DNA of 62,459 bases from Microbacterium sp. B35-30 (GCF_010634855.1 NZ_MWLQ01000032.1:1-62459); one strand, 5' to 3'; shown: positions 34,585-43,767, numbered from the stretch's first letter. Numbers and translations are program-made. The notes: generated from the letters alone by a model not told the origin.

Positions 34585-35277
34585 TCAGACGATCGCGTTG
34601 ACGTCCAGCGGGATGCCGGGGCCGAACGTGGTCGACACGGCGCCCTTCTGGATGTAGCGACCCTTCGAGCTCGAGGGCTTCAGGCGCACGATCTCTTCGA
34701 GAGCGACCTTCAGGTTCTCGTCGAGCTGCTCCTCCGAGAAGGACGCCTTGCCGACGACGAAGTGCACGTTGGCGTGCTTGTCGACGCGGAACTCGATCTT
34801 GCCGCCCTTGATCTCCTCCACGGCCTTGGCCGGGTTGGGGGTCACGGTGCCGGTCTTGGGGTTCGGCATGAGGCCACGGGGGCCGAGCACCTTACCCAGT
34901 CGACCGACCTGGCCCATGAGCTCGGGCGTCGAGACGGCCGCGTCGAACGCGGTCCAGCCACCGGCGACACGCTCGATGAGCTCGGCGCCGCCGACCTCGT
35001 CCGCACCCGCGGCGATCGCGGCCTCAGCGGCCGGACCGGTCGCGAACACGATGACGCGGGCGGTCTTGCCGGTGCCGTGCGGGAGGATGACGGTGCCGCG
35101 CACCATCTGGTCGGCCTTGCGGGGGTCGACCGAGAGCTTCAGCGCGACCTCGACGGTCGAGTCGAACTTGGCCGAGCCGGTCTGCTTCGCGAGCGCGACG
35201 GCTTCGGTGGGGCTGTAGAACTTGTCTGCCTCGATCTTGGCAGCAGCGGCCTTGAAGGCCTTGGACTTGGTAGCCAT
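34585..35277 (-). CDS. rplA: 50S ribosomal protein L1
   Basis: 230 residues, the normal length. MATKSKAFKAAAAKIEADKFYSP leads into the L1 body, with VDPRKADQMVRGTVILPHGTGKT, KVLGPRGLMPNPKTGTVT and KGRYIQKGAVSTTFGPGIPLD. L1 binds 23S rRNA at the L1 stalk and in many bacteria represses its own L11-L1 message. It starts 14 bases after rplK. Confidence 0.98.
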   Translation of the reverse strand: MATKSKAFKAAAAKIEADKFYSPTEAVALAKQTGSAKFDSTVEVALKLSVDPRKADQMVRGTVILPHGTGKTARVIVFATGPAAEAAIAAGADEVGGAELIERVAGGWTAFDAAVSTPELMGQVGRLGKVLGPRGLMPNPKTGTVTPNPAKAVEEIKGGKIEFRVDKHANVHFVVGKASFSEEQLDENLKVALEEIVRLKPSSSKGRYIQKGAVSTTFGPGIPLDVNAIV

Positions 35278-35291
35278 GTTTCCTCTTCCCC

Positions 35292-35723
35292 TCAGTCCTC
35301 GACCGTGATGCCCATGGAACGGGCGGTGCCGGCGATGATCTTCGAGGCGGCCTCGATGTCGTTCGCGTTCAGGTCGGGCTGCTTCGTCTCAGCGATCTGA
35401 CGCACCTGCTCCTTGGTGAGCTTGGCGACCTTGACCGTGTGAGGGGTGGCCGAACCGCGCTGGACGCCCGCAGCCTTCTTGATGAGCTCAGCGGCCGGCG
35501 GGGTCTTCAGGATAAACGTGAAGCTGCGGTCCTCGTAGACGGTGATCTCCACGGGAATGACGTTGCCGCGCTGCGACTCGGTCGCGGCGTTGTACGCCTT
35601 GCAGAACTCCATGATGTTGACGCCATGCTGACCGAGCGCGGGCCCGATCGGCGGCGCCGGGTTGGCGGCGCCGGCGTTGATCTGAAGCTTGATCAGGCCG
35701 GTCACCTTCTTCTTCGGTGCCAT
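35292..35723 (-). CDS. rplK: 50S ribosomal protein L11
   Basis: 143 residues. The sequence starts MAPKKKVTGLIKLQINAGAANPAPPIGPALGQHGVNIMEFCKAYN in family-typical fashion and ends with IIAGTARSMGITVED. L11 forms the GTPase-associated centre of the large subunit with 23S rRNA. It is preceded by a 173-base gap after nusG that carries two dispersed-repeat fragments, and followed by rplA in one transcript. Confidence 0.98.
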   Translation of the reverse strand: MAPKKKVTGLIKLQINAGAANPAPPIGPALGQHGVNIMEFCKAYNAATESQRGNVIPVEITVYEDRSFTFILKTPPAAELIKKAAGVQRGSATPHTVKVAKLTKEQVRQIAETKQPDLNANDIEAASKIIAGTARSMGITVED

Positions 35724-35749
35724 TCTTCTTTCCTTTCATTCGAGCGGCA

Positions 35750-35884
35750 CTTCGACAGGCTCAGTGACCTGTGAAGCATCCGTTCTCCCGCGCACTCGGC
35801 GTTTCCGAGCAGCGGTTCCCCCGGGAGACCCGGGAAGTCTGGTGTTGTGGGTTTCGACTCGGCCGCTTCGCGGCCTCGCTGAAC
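35750..35884. repeat. Dispersed-repeat fragments in the nusG-rplK gap
   Basis: CTTCGACAGGCTCAGTGACC (35750-35769) recurs with one change inside aceB at 58900-58919. Further on, GTTTCGACTCG ... CTCGCTGAAC (35851-35884) is a degenerate copy of the GTTTCGACTCG...CTCGCTCAAC unit seen at 57300-57325. Between them lies a small CCCGGG-agac-CCGGG hairpin. The whole 173-base gap has no gene. Confidence 0.65.
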
Positions 35885-35896
35885 CTTGTAGCTTCG

Positions 35897-37057
35897 CTAC
35901 AGCTTGGTGACCTGGTCGAAGCTGAGCTCGACCGGGGTCTCGCGCTCGAAGAGCGAGACGAGAACCGTGAGCTTGCCGCTCTCGGGCTTGATCTCGCTGA
36001 TCGTGCCGGGCAGGCCCGCGAACGAGCCCTCCTTGATCGTGATGGTCTCGCCGACCTCGAAGTCGACCTCGGCCGGGATGACGCGGGTCGCGGCGGCGGC
36101 GCCCTTCTTGGCCGCACCGCCCTTGGCGCCGGCGACCTCCTTGACCTCCACGAGGCTCTTCAGCATGTTGAAGGCCTCTTCGAAGCGCAGCGGCGTCGGG
36201 TTGTGGGCGTTGCCGACGAAGCCGGTGACGCCGGGCGTGTGACGCACGACCGACCAGGTGTCCTCGTTCAGGTCCATGCGCACAAGCACGTAGCCGGGGA
36301 TCCGGACGCGCGTGACCATCTTGCGCTGACCGTTCTTGATCTCGACGACGTCCTCCATGGGGACCTCGATCTGGTAGATGTCGTCCTCGACCTCGAGCGT
36401 CGACTTCCGCTGCTCGATGTTGGCCTTCACCTTGCGCTCGAAGCCGGCGTAGGAGTGGATGACGTACCACTTGCCCGGGAGGGTGCGCAGCTCGGCGCGG
36501 AACGCCTCGTAGGGGTCCTCGTCCTCGTCGTCGTCCGAGCCCTCGTCGTCCGAGTCCTCGTCGGCCTCGTCCTCGAGCTCGGGAGCCTCTGCTGCGTCAG
36601 CCGGGGAGACACTCGCCTCGACCTCGTCCACGACGGCGGCTGCGGCATCCACCTCTTCGACGAAGTCCTCGTCCAGCTCGGGCTCGTCCTCGTCGCCGTT
36701 CACGTCGGGACCGTCGTACGGGGTCACCTCGTCGGCGGCCTCGGCCGCACGCTCGGCGACCTCCTCCGCGAGGGAGTCGTTGATCACCTCGGCTGCTGCC
36801 TCGGTCTCTGCCGTCTCGTCAAGATTGAGAGCGTCGTTCACGATCGCGTCCGCCTCCGGGTCGTCGATGTCGATGTCGTCCAGGTCGGAGTCGTCTTCGT
36901 CATCACCGTCGTCGACGATGTGGATCGCGACGTGCTCGGCCGCTTCGACCGAGCGCTCTTCCTCGGCAAGGACGTTGCCCTCCTGGGCTTCGTCGTCCTC
37001 CGAGGACTGCTCTGCGGCGGTCGCCCAATCGGCGTCGTCGACATATCTTTCAGTCAC
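35897..37057 (-). CDS. nusG: Transcription antitermination/elongation factor NusG with a long acidic N-terminal extension
   Basis: 386 residues, about twice the size of the enterobacterial protein. Residues 1-194 are an Asp/Glu/Ala-rich, probably disordered extension with runs such as DDGDDEDDSDLDDIDIDD. The NGN domain starts at GKWYVIHSYAGFERKVKANI (195) and includes VTRVRIPGYVLVRMDLNEDTW and RHTPGVTGFVGN. A Lys/Gly/Ala-rich linker (KGGAAKKGAAAA) leads to the KOW domain (VGETITIKEGSFAGLPGTISEI). NusG binds RNA polymerase and Rho or the ribosome. The secE-nusG-rplK order confirms identity. Confidence 0.96.
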   Translation of the reverse strand: MTERYVDDADWATAAEQSSEDDEAQEGNVLAEEERSVEAAEHVAIHIVDDGDDEDDSDLDDIDIDDPEADAIVNDALNLDETAETEAAAEVINDSLAEEVAERAAEAADEVTPYDGPDVNGDEDEPELDEDFVEEVDAAAAVVDEVEASVSPADAAEAPELEDEADEDSDDEGSDDDEDEDPYEAFRAELRTLPGKWYVIHSYAGFERKVKANIEQRKSTLEVEDDIYQIEVPMEDVVEIKNGQRKMVTRVRIPGYVLVRMDLNEDTWSVVRHTPGVTGFVGNAHNPTPLRFEEAFNMLKSLVEVKEVAGAKGGAAKKGAAAATRVIPAEVDFEVGETITIKEGSFAGLPGTISEIKPESGKLTVLVSLFERETPVELSFDQVTKL

Positions 37058-37142
37058 GTGAGTTCTCTTCCGTTCCGTCCGCTGCCGGACCTGCGGTCCG
37101 CCCGTGTCGTGGCTCCTGGCGTCAAGCCGAAGCGCTCGGGGA

Positions 37143-37412
37143 TCAGGCGGGCACTCCGAAGACGTACGTCGTGATCCACACGAACAGCACGTCCAGGCCG
37201 TAGACGAGTGCCATCATGACGACGACGAAGCCGAGCACCACCGCCGTGTACTTCAGCAGCTCCTGGCGCGTCGGGGTGACGACCTTGCGGAGCTCGGCGA
37301 AGACCTGACGAACGAACAGGGCGATACGAGCGAAGACGTTGGGCTTCTTCTCGCGGGGTGCCGCCGTTCCCTCAGCGGGGACGACCTCGCCCTTCGGCTC
37401 GTCCTGAACCAT
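37143..37412 (-). CDS. secE: Preprotein translocase subunit SecE
   Basis: 89 residues from the ATG at 37412; an upstream in-frame start at 37457 would add unconserved residues. A charged N-terminus (REKKPNVFARIALFVRQVFAELRKVVTPTR) precedes one membrane helix (TAVVLGFVVVMMALVYGLDVLF), as in all short SecE proteins. It clamps SecY in the plasma membrane. It is flanked by tRNA-Trp upstream and nusG downstream on the same strand, the conserved actinobacterial order. Confidence 0.95.
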   Translation of the reverse strand: MVQDEPKGEVVPAEGTAAPREKKPNVFARIALFVRQVFAELRKVVTPTRQELLKYTAVVLGFVVVMMALVYGLDVLFVWITTYVFGVPA

Positions 37413-37494
37413 CGATGCCACCTGATTACCTTCCGTGAGCCGACACGGGTCGACCACATTTTGTTATCAACGCAGGATGTGTTGCGCTGACGCG

Positions 37495-37567
<73 letters not shown>

Positions 37568-37740
37568 AGAGACCCGGAGGTCTCGTGAAGTCCGCACTCT
37601 TCACCTCTCACCGTGGTTTGAGGATCCGCGCCCGACAACGGGCACAGCGAAAGAATGCAGACTTCAACTGCACGTTCCAGTGTACGGCATGCCCGCAGGA
37701 CCCGCGAACCGAGGCCACTCCCGGGCGGGGCGTCCGGGGG

Positions 37741-38178
37741 TCAGTACTGCTGCACGCCGTAGCGGTCCGGCTCGGGCGCACGCTCGAACGCGCGGCCCGA
37801 CAGCGAGGTCGGTTCGACGCGCACATACGTGTACTTGAGCGTCGGAATCCAGGGGCGGAGCCCCAGTCCGTCCGCGCGCTCGACTTCCTCCGAGCGGTCC
37901 AGCGGATGGGCGCGACCACGGAGGATCACGCTCCAAGCGTCGGTGTCGGTGTGGTCGTCGACCTCGAAGAGCACCTCGTCGTTGACCGTGAGCTCGAACA
38001 GCTTGCTGCCTTGCGCCGTGCGGAACAGCACGCTCTCGCCGTCGACGACGTAGTTCACGGGGAAGATGTCGAGCACCTCGCCGACGTGCGTCACGAGGCG
38101 CCCCAGCTCCTGCGTGCGCAGGCGCTCCCAGCACTGCTCATCGGAGAGGGCGACGACGGGATCCGGTGTGTCTGCCAT
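37741..38178 (-). CDS. Pyridoxamine 5'-phosphate oxidase-like flavin/F420-fold protein
   Basis: 145 residues from the ATG at 38178. Family text: LSDEQCWERLRTQELGRLVTHVGEVLDIFPVNYVVDGESVLFRTAQGSKL, then EVDDHTDTDAWSVILRGRA. This is the split-barrel fold used by PNPOx, F420-dependent reductases and haem-utilisation proteins. The short form seen here is common in actinobacteria and mostly uncharacterised. Frames upstream of 38178 overlap unconserved sequence. It ends 174 bases from the tRNA. Confidence 0.82.
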   Translation of the reverse strand: MADTPDPVVALSDEQCWERLRTQELGRLVTHVGEVLDIFPVNYVVDGESVLFRTAQGSKLFELTVNDEVLFEVDDHTDTDAWSVILRGRAHPLDRSEEVERADGLGLRPWIPTLKYTYVRVEPTSLSGRAFERAPEPDRYGVQQY

Positions 38179-38282
38179 GACTCCATCCTCGCGCGCCCGG
38201 GTGTCTCGCGACACCCCCGGGAAGGCGGCATCGTGCGAAGGCGGCGCCGACAAAGCTCTCGCCGGGGCGCGGGGCTCTGACA

Positions 38283-38360
38283 CGTTTCGTCTCGCTTCGC
38301 TCGCTCAACGACCGGGATTCGGTCGTTGAGCGAGCGAGCGCCAGCGAGCGAGACGAAACG
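38283..38360. repeat. Dispersed palindromic element, GGTCGTTGAGCGAG family
   Basis: Two long arms read CGTTTCGTCTCGC...CTCGCTCAACGACCG and CGGTCGTTGAGCGAG...GAGACGAAACG, meeting at a 5-base loop. The right arm has an extra GCGCCAGCGAGC segment. A related element lies before aceB (57239-57330) and a fragment before rplK. It lies between the PNPOx-like gene and the aldehyde dehydrogenase gene and could also terminate transcription of the latter's upstream neighbour strand. Confidence 0.75.
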
Positions 38361-38380
38361 CGCCGAGCTGACGAGGAACC

Positions 38381-39742
38381 TCAGACGCCGATGCGGATGA
38401 GCTTCTTGTTGACGAACTCGTCGGCGGCGAGCAGACCCATCTCGCGCGCGGTGCCGGAGCGCTTGACGCCGCCGAAGGGCAGCCCCGGCTCGTCGGCGAG
38501 CACGACGTTGACGTAGACCATGCCGGCGTCGATCTTGTCGGCGACCCGCTTCGCCTGCTCCTCGTCCGTCGTGAAGACGTACGACCCCAGGCCGTAGCTG
38601 GTGTCGTTGGCGAGCGCCACGGCGGCGTTCTCGTCGGCGACCCGGTAGACGACGCCGACGGGGCCGAAGAACTCCTCGCGGTACGCGTCCATGTCGCTCG
38701 TGACGTCGGCGAGGACCGTACCGGGGTAGAACGCGCCGTCGCGCGTGCCGCCGGTCACGAGGGTGGCGCCCTGCGACACCGCCTTGTCGACCTGCTCGGC
38801 CAGGCGCTCGGCGGCCGTGAGCGACGACAGCGGACCCAGCACGGTGTCGTCGGCGAACGGGTCGCCGACCTTCGCACCCGACATCGCCGCCGTGAACTTC
38901 TCCAGGAACGAGTCGTACAGGCCGTCGACCACGATGAAGCGCTTGGCCGCGTTGCACGACTGCCCCGTGTTGTCGAGGCGGGCGGCGACCGCGGCCTCCA
39001 CCGCGCTGTCGAGATCGTCGGTCGAGAGCAGGATGAACGGGTCCGACCCGCCGAGCTCGAGCGCCACCTTCTTGAGGTTGCGCCCCGCGATCTCGGCGAC
39101 GGCCGCACCGGCGCGCTCGGAGCCCGTCACGGACACGCCCTGCACCCGGCGGTCCGCGATGACGGTGGCAGCCTGGTCGTTCGTCGCGTAGACGTTCGTG
39201 TACACGCCCACGAGCCCTGCGTCGGCATAGATCGCCGCGATCGCAGCGGCCGACTCGGGGCACTGCGGTGCGTGCTTGAGGAGGATCGTGTTGCCCACCA
39301 CGATGTTGGGCGCCGCGAAGCGGGCGACCTGGTAGTACGGGAAGTTCCACGGCATGATGCCCAGCAGCACGCCGAGAGGCGTGCGGCGGATGACCGCGGT
39401 GCCCTCGCCGTCGATGTCGATCGGCTGGTCGCCGGTGATCTTCTCGGCGTGGTCGGCGTAGTACTCGGTGATGTCGGCCGCGAAGTCGACCTCGCCGAGT
39501 GCTGCCTCGAGCGGCTTGCCCATCTCGCGCACGATGATCGCGGCGAGGTCGTCGCGGCGCTCACGGTGCAGGTCGGCGACCTTGCGGATGCGCGCTGCGC
39601 GCTCGGCGACCGGCTGATCGCGCCACGTGCGGTAGGCGGCATCCGCGTGCGCGATCGCGGTCTCGAGAGCCTCGTCGGTGATGGTCGGATACGTGGCCAG
39701 GGTCTCGCCCGTGGCCGGGTTGACGACGGCGTAGTCGGTCAT
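38381..39742 (-). CDS. gabD: NAD(P)-dependent succinate-semialdehyde dehydrogenase
   Basis: 453 residues from the ATG at 39742. The aldehyde dehydrogenase fold is clear: PWNFPYYQVARFAAPNIVVGN, the general base in VALELGGSDPF, the catalytic Cys in NTGQSCNAAKRFIVVD, and EEFFGPVGVVYRV. The closest pattern is the short Sad/GabD2 type that converts succinate semialdehyde to succinate. In this operon it could also oxidise 4-aminobutanal. It lies 40 bases after the permease gene and ends the amine/GABA operon. Confidence 0.87.
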   Translation of the reverse strand: MTDYAVVNPATGETLATYPTITDEALETAIAHADAAYRTWRDQPVAERAARIRKVADLHRERRDDLAAIIVREMGKPLEAALGEVDFAADITEYYADHAEKITGDQPIDIDGEGTAVIRRTPLGVLLGIMPWNFPYYQVARFAAPNIVVGNTILLKHAPQCPESAAAIAAIYADAGLVGVYTNVYATNDQAATVIADRRVQGVSVTGSERAGAAVAEIAGRNLKKVALELGGSDPFILLSTDDLDSAVEAAVAARLDNTGQSCNAAKRFIVVDGLYDSFLEKFTAAMSGAKVGDPFADDTVLGPLSSLTAAERLAEQVDKAVSQGATLVTGGTRDGAFYPGTVLADVTSDMDAYREEFFGPVGVVYRVADENAAVALANDTSYGLGSYVFTTDEEQAKRVADKIDAGMVYVNVVLADEPGLPFGGVKRSGTAREMGLLAADEFVNKKLIRIGV

Positions 39743-39782
39743 GCTTGCACTCCGATCGGATGGATTGTGGACAGTCTGCTCG

Positions 39783-41345
39783 TCAGCGGCGGGCGCGTCG
39801 AAGGCTTTCGGGGGCATCGATACCGAGTGTCTCACCGCGGAAGAACGCCGGACGCTTGATCGCCTGCCAGATCATGATCACGACGCCGACCAGGATGACG
39901 GTCACCCCGAGCACGAACACCAGGCCGAGGCCGAAGATGCTCGATCCGCTGCCGTACGCCGGGTCCATCGAGTCGATGAGCGTCGTGACGAACAGCACCG
40001 CGAGGATGGCCCCGCCCACCAGCGGGAACAGGAAGGTGAAGAAGAAGCTGCGCACCGAGTCGAACCACTGCTTGCGGAAGTACCAGACGCATGCGAACGC
40101 GGTGAGGCCGTAGTAGAAGCAGATCATCATGCCGAGCGACAGGATGGTGTCGGTGAGGACGTTCTCGCTCACCACGCGCATGACGGCGTAGAACACCGAC
40201 GCCACGACCGCCGAGACCACCGTGGCGTAGCCGGGGGTGAAGAACCGCGGGCTCACCCGGGCGAACTTCTTCGGCAGTGCGCCGTAGTGGCCCATCGCCA
40301 GCAGCGTCCGCGCCGGGCCGACGGCCGTCGACTGCAGCGAGGCGGCCGAGCTCGACAGCACCGCGAGCGACACGAGGAACGCCAGCGGGCCGAGGATCGG
40401 GTCGGAGAGCGCGAAGAACACGTTCGCCGAGATGTCCTCGTTCGCCAGTCCCAGCGGTCCCGTGCCGACGCCCGCGAACATGATGAGGCCGATCGAGAGC
40501 AGGAGGTACAGCGAGACCACGATGACGACGGTGAGCATCGCCGCTCGACCGGGGGTCTTCTCCGGGTTCTTGGTCTCCTCGTTCATGGTGAGGACGACGT
40601 CCCAGCCCCAGAAGATGAAGATCGAGAGCGACAGGCCGGCGGCGAACGCGCTGAACGTCGGCACCTCGAACGGGTTGAACCACGACCAGGAGAACGCGGT
40701 GGGGTCGGGCGCCTCACCGTCGACCGCCTTGATGATCGCGACGACCGCGAAGAGCACCAGCACGACGATCTGGAAGCTGACCAGGACGTACTGGAACTTC
40801 TGTGTCGTCTGCATGTCGCGGTACGAGACGAGCGTCGCGCCGAGCATGAACAGCAGGCACACGGCCACGTTGATGAAGGGGTTGAAAGCGAGGTCGGCGA
40901 TGTCGGGGTTGCCCGTGAGCTGCGAGATCAGCAGGAACAGGAACTCCACAGCGATGCCGGCGAGGTTGGACAGCACGATCACGGTGGCGGCGATGAGGCC
41001 CCAGCCCGTCATCCAGCCGATCCACGGGCCGAAGGCCCGCACGCCCCACGTGAAGGAGGTGCCGGAGTCGGGCATCGCCCGGTTGAGCTCGCGGTAGCCG
41101 AACGCCGTCAGCAGCATCGGGATGAAGCCGACGAGGATGATGGCGGGCACCTGCGTGCCGACCACCGCGACCGTCGGACCGAGCGAGGCGGTGAGCGTGT
41201 AGGCCGGGGCGATCGTCGAGATGCCGATGACGACGGCACCCACGACGCCGACGGCGCCGGCGCTCAGACCCTTCTTCGACAGTCCGCGGGCGCCCGCACC
41301 CGATGCCGGTGGCGCCACGGCGCCAGTGGGCTGGGAAGTGCTCAT
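39783..41345 (-). CDS. APC superfamily amino acid/polyamine permease
   Basis: 520 residues from the ATG at 41345, with about twelve membrane segments. GVVGAVVIGISTIAPAYTLTASLGP and FGYRELNRAMPDSGTSFTWGVRAFGPWIGWMTGWGL are the APC landmark segments, and FWGWDVVLTMNEETKNPEKTPGRAAML is also conserved. It is an importer by family. Overlap of 4 bases with the stress-protein gene and its position among amine-degrading genes suggest putrescine, GABA or a similar amine as substrate. Confidence 0.87.
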   Translation of the reverse strand: MSTSQPTGAVAPPASGAGARGLSKKGLSAGAVGVVGAVVIGISTIAPAYTLTASLGPTVAVVGTQVPAIILVGFIPMLLTAFGYRELNRAMPDSGTSFTWGVRAFGPWIGWMTGWGLIAATVIVLSNLAGIAVEFLFLLISQLTGNPDIADLAFNPFINVAVCLLFMLGATLVSYRDMQTTQKFQYVLVSFQIVVLVLFAVVAIIKAVDGEAPDPTAFSWSWFNPFEVPTFSAFAAGLSLSIFIFWGWDVVLTMNEETKNPEKTPGRAAMLTVVIVVSLYLLLSIGLIMFAGVGTGPLGLANEDISANVFFALSDPILGPLAFLVSLAVLSSSAASLQSTAVGPARTLLAMGHYGALPKKFARVSPRFFTPGYATVVSAVVASVFYAVMRVVSENVLTDTILSLGMMICFYYGLTAFACVWYFRKQWFDSVRSFFFTFLFPLVGGAILAVLFVTTLIDSMDPAYGSGSSIFGLGLVFVLGVTVILVGVVIMIWQAIKRPAFFRGETLGIDAPESLRRARR

Positions 41346-42262
41346 GCGCGTCCTCCTTCTTCGGCGCCGGCGCGCGACAGTGCGCGGGCGCTCTCCCTGT
41401 CGTACGTGCGCGGCACCACGACCATCGGGACGGGAAGCTCGTGCAGCATCTTGGCCGCGGTCGAGCCGAGGAACAGGCGCCGGTGCTGCGCGAGGCGGCT
41501 GGATCCGACGACGGCGAGCTCGCCAGGCTCCCAGGCGAGATGGGCGACGGCGTCTTCGATGCTCTCGCCGCGCGCGACGACCACATCTGCGTCCAGGCCG
41601 GCGGGAAGGGCGTCGAGGGCCTTGCCCAGCACGTCGTCGGCGTGGGCGGCGCCGGCGATGCGGATCACACCGGTGTCGACGCCGGCCGGCAGGTCCACCG
41701 ACACGAGCGACAGCAGCCGCAGCTGCGCGCCGGTAGCCGTGGCGATCGCGACGCTGGCATCGAGCAGCGCGCTCGCGCCGGGGCGTGTGCCGATCGCGGC
41801 GGTGACGCGGCTGACGCCGGTGATCTGCGTCCGGCGTGTGCCCTCGGGTGCGAGTGCGACGGCGACGTCGGCGGAGTGCAGCAGCTCGGTGGCGACGGTC
41901 CCCAGCCGGTGGCGGCCGCGGAGTCCGCCGTTCGCCGCGCCGACGACGACGAGGGATGCCTCGAATTCGTGCGCGGCGGCGATCAGGCCCTCGGCGAACG
42001 AGTCGCCGAACCGCACGTGGGAGCTGTGGGCCACGGCATCCGGAATCGACGCCGCCGCCTCGGCGAGCCACGTCTCGGCCTGCCCCTGGAGGTAGCGGTC
42101 GTAGCTCGCGTCCGGCGGGGTGATGACGCTGCGGTCCTCCCCCGGCAGCACGAGCACCACGTCGAGCGCTGCCGACGTCGCGGCGGCGAGACGCACCCCC
42201 AGCGCGACCGCGTCGGCCCCGGCATCCGTCGCGGTGTAGCCGACGACGATGCGCGCGGTCAT
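41342..42262 (-). CDS. Tandem-domain universal stress protein
   Basis: 306 residues with two UspA domains. The first ends in LVVVGAANGGLRGRHRLGTVATELLHSADVAVALAP and the second in LAVVGSSRLAQHRRLFLGSTAAKMLHELPVPMVVVP; both have the G-x2-G-x9-G(S/T) type nucleotide-binding loop, the first more clearly. It overlaps the oxidase gene before and the permease gene after by 4 bases each, an unusual place for a stress protein. It may tune the permease or answer the peroxide made by the oxidase; both are guesses. Confidence 0.85.
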   Translation of the reverse strand: MTARIVVGYTATDAGADAVALGVRLAAATSAALDVVLVLPGEDRSVITPPDASYDRYLQGQAETWLAEAAASIPDAVAHSSHVRFGDSFAEGLIAAAHEFEASLVVVGAANGGLRGRHRLGTVATELLHSADVAVALAPEGTRRTQITGVSRVTAAIGTRPGASALLDASVAIATATGAQLRLLSLVSVDLPAGVDTGVIRIAGAAHADDVLGKALDALPAGLDADVVVARGESIEDAVAHLAWEPGELAVVGSSRLAQHRRLFLGSTAAKMLHELPVPMVVVPRTYDRESARALSRAGAEEGGRA

Positions 42263-43620
42263 CGGCGCGCCGCTTCGACGATGTCGGCGGCGACCAGGCG
42301 ACCCATGCGGATGGCGCCGTCGACGTGCTGGTAGCCGGCGCCGGCCATGTCGCTGCACGCGAAGTGGATCCGGCCCACGGGGGTGCGAAGGTCGGCGCCG
42401 TAGCGGGCCAGACCGCCGAGGTCGAAGCTGGCGGCGTACGCGCCGCGCGTCCACTCCTCGGCGCCCCAGTCGCTCTCGAAGTACACCAGCGGGTTCTTCG
42501 CCTCAGGGCCGTAGTAGTGCGACAGCGACTCGAGGATGCGCTCCTTGCGCTCCTCGGCGGGTACGCGGAACAGGTCGTCGGCGTTGCGGTCCGAGACGAA
42601 GCCGACGAGGGTTCCACGGTCGTCGCCGTGGTTGGTGTTGTCATACGCCTCGTGCGAGATCTCGTACGGGCTGAAGGCTGTGCCCGACAGCCCCTGCTCG
42701 CGCCAGAACGGGCGGTCGTAGACGGCGTGCACCTTGATGACGAAGCCCATCGAGATGTGCTGGTGCATCTGCTGCTTCAGACGCGGGAGGGCGGGCTGGA
42801 ACTCGATCCACGGATAGAGGATCGGCGCGTGCGCCAGGATGACGAAGCGCGCACGCACCGCGAGGCCGTTGTCGGTGACGACCCGGACCCCGTCGTCGGA
42901 CCAGTGCACCTCGGTGACCGGCTGGCCGAGGATGACGTCCTCGCCCAGGCGCTCGGCGAGGAGCAGCGGGACCTGCTGCAGGCCGCCGACGACGCGCTCG
43001 TCGAGGATGAAGTCGGCGTCGACGAGGTGCGAGAAGCTGCCGGCGCTGGCCGCCATGAGCAGTGCCTGCAGCGCGGAGAACGCGTACGCGGGCTTGGTGA
43101 GCATGGCCCCGGCGATGAAGAGGGCGATGTTGTCGCGCGCCTCCTGGTCGTCGGTCTGCTCCTCGAGCCACGCCTCGAACGAGATGCGGTCCAGGGCCTC
43201 GGCATCCGGGTGCTCCCACGGCTTGTCGGGGTCGACCTGCGCGACGAGCCCGTCGAGCACGTCGATGAGCCGCACGATCTCCTTCTCGGTCTCGGGCGCG
43301 ACCGGGAAGATCTCGCCCGTGAACCGCTGGAGCTCGCCGTCGCGGCCGATGTAGACGGAGTCACCCTCGCGGTAGCGGCTGTAGGTCTCGAGGCCCAGTT
43401 CGGCGAGGGTCTCCTTGAGTGCGTCCTGGTCGGGCGAGACCCACTGCCCGCCGACCTCGAGCATGGCGCCGTCGATGACGTCGGTCCAGAGGCGCCCCCC
43501 GACGCGGTCGCGCGCCTCGAGGACGACGACGGAGAGGCCGGCCTTCTTCAGCTCGTTGGCGGCGGTGGTGCCGGCGGCGCCGGCGCCGACGATCACGACG
43601 TCACGGGTCAGCTCGGTCAT
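42259..43620 (-). CDS. puo: Flavin monoamine oxidase, probably putrescine oxidase
   Basis: 453 residues from the ATG at 43620. The FAD-binding start VVIVGAGAAGTTAANELKKAGLSVVVLEARDRVGGRLWTD and the C-terminal AGAGYQHVDGAIRMGRLVAADI are hallmarks of flavin amine oxidases. The length and the stretch VGGQWVSPDQDALKETLAELGL resemble actinobacterial putrescine oxidases, which give 4-aminobutanal, ammonia and H2O2. It lies between the GABA aminotransferase and permease genes, which fits polyamine breakdown to GABA. Tyramine-type substrates remain possible. Confidence 0.83.
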   Translation of the reverse strand: MTELTRDVVIVGAGAAGTTAANELKKAGLSVVVLEARDRVGGRLWTDVIDGAMLEVGGQWVSPDQDALKETLAELGLETYSRYREGDSVYIGRDGELQRFTGEIFPVAPETEKEIVRLIDVLDGLVAQVDPDKPWEHPDAEALDRISFEAWLEEQTDDQEARDNIALFIAGAMLTKPAYAFSALQALLMAASAGSFSHLVDADFILDERVVGGLQQVPLLLAERLGEDVILGQPVTEVHWSDDGVRVVTDNGLAVRARFVILAHAPILYPWIEFQPALPRLKQQMHQHISMGFVIKVHAVYDRPFWREQGLSGTAFSPYEISHEAYDNTNHGDDRGTLVGFVSDRNADDLFRVPAEERKERILESLSHYYGPEAKNPLVYFESDWGAEEWTRGAYAASFDLGGLARYGADLRTPVGRIHFACSDMAGAGYQHVDGAIRMGRLVAADIVEAARR

Positions 43621-43680
43621 TGGGGCTCCTTCGTCAGGTTCTGCGCCGGGGTGAGCGCAAGAGCGGGGGTGTGCAGCATC

Positions 43681-43767
43681 CGTGTCCCGAAATCCACCGC
43701 TCTGAGGCCCTGTTTCGGGCGAAACCGGGACATGAGGGCGAGAAATCGGGACATCGTGCCAGAGCGG
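43681..43767. repeat. Inverted-repeat element, GTGTCCC family, copy 2
   Basis: The 199-base gap between gabT and the oxidase gene carries CGTGTCCCGAAATCC (from 43681), CGGGACATGA (43726-43735) and ATCGGGACAT (43745-43754). An outer pair CCGCTCTG/CAGAGCGG lies at 43697-43704 and 43760-43767. The same words build the elements at 19609-19686 and 59046-59120. No gene is seen in the gap. Confidence 0.65.
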
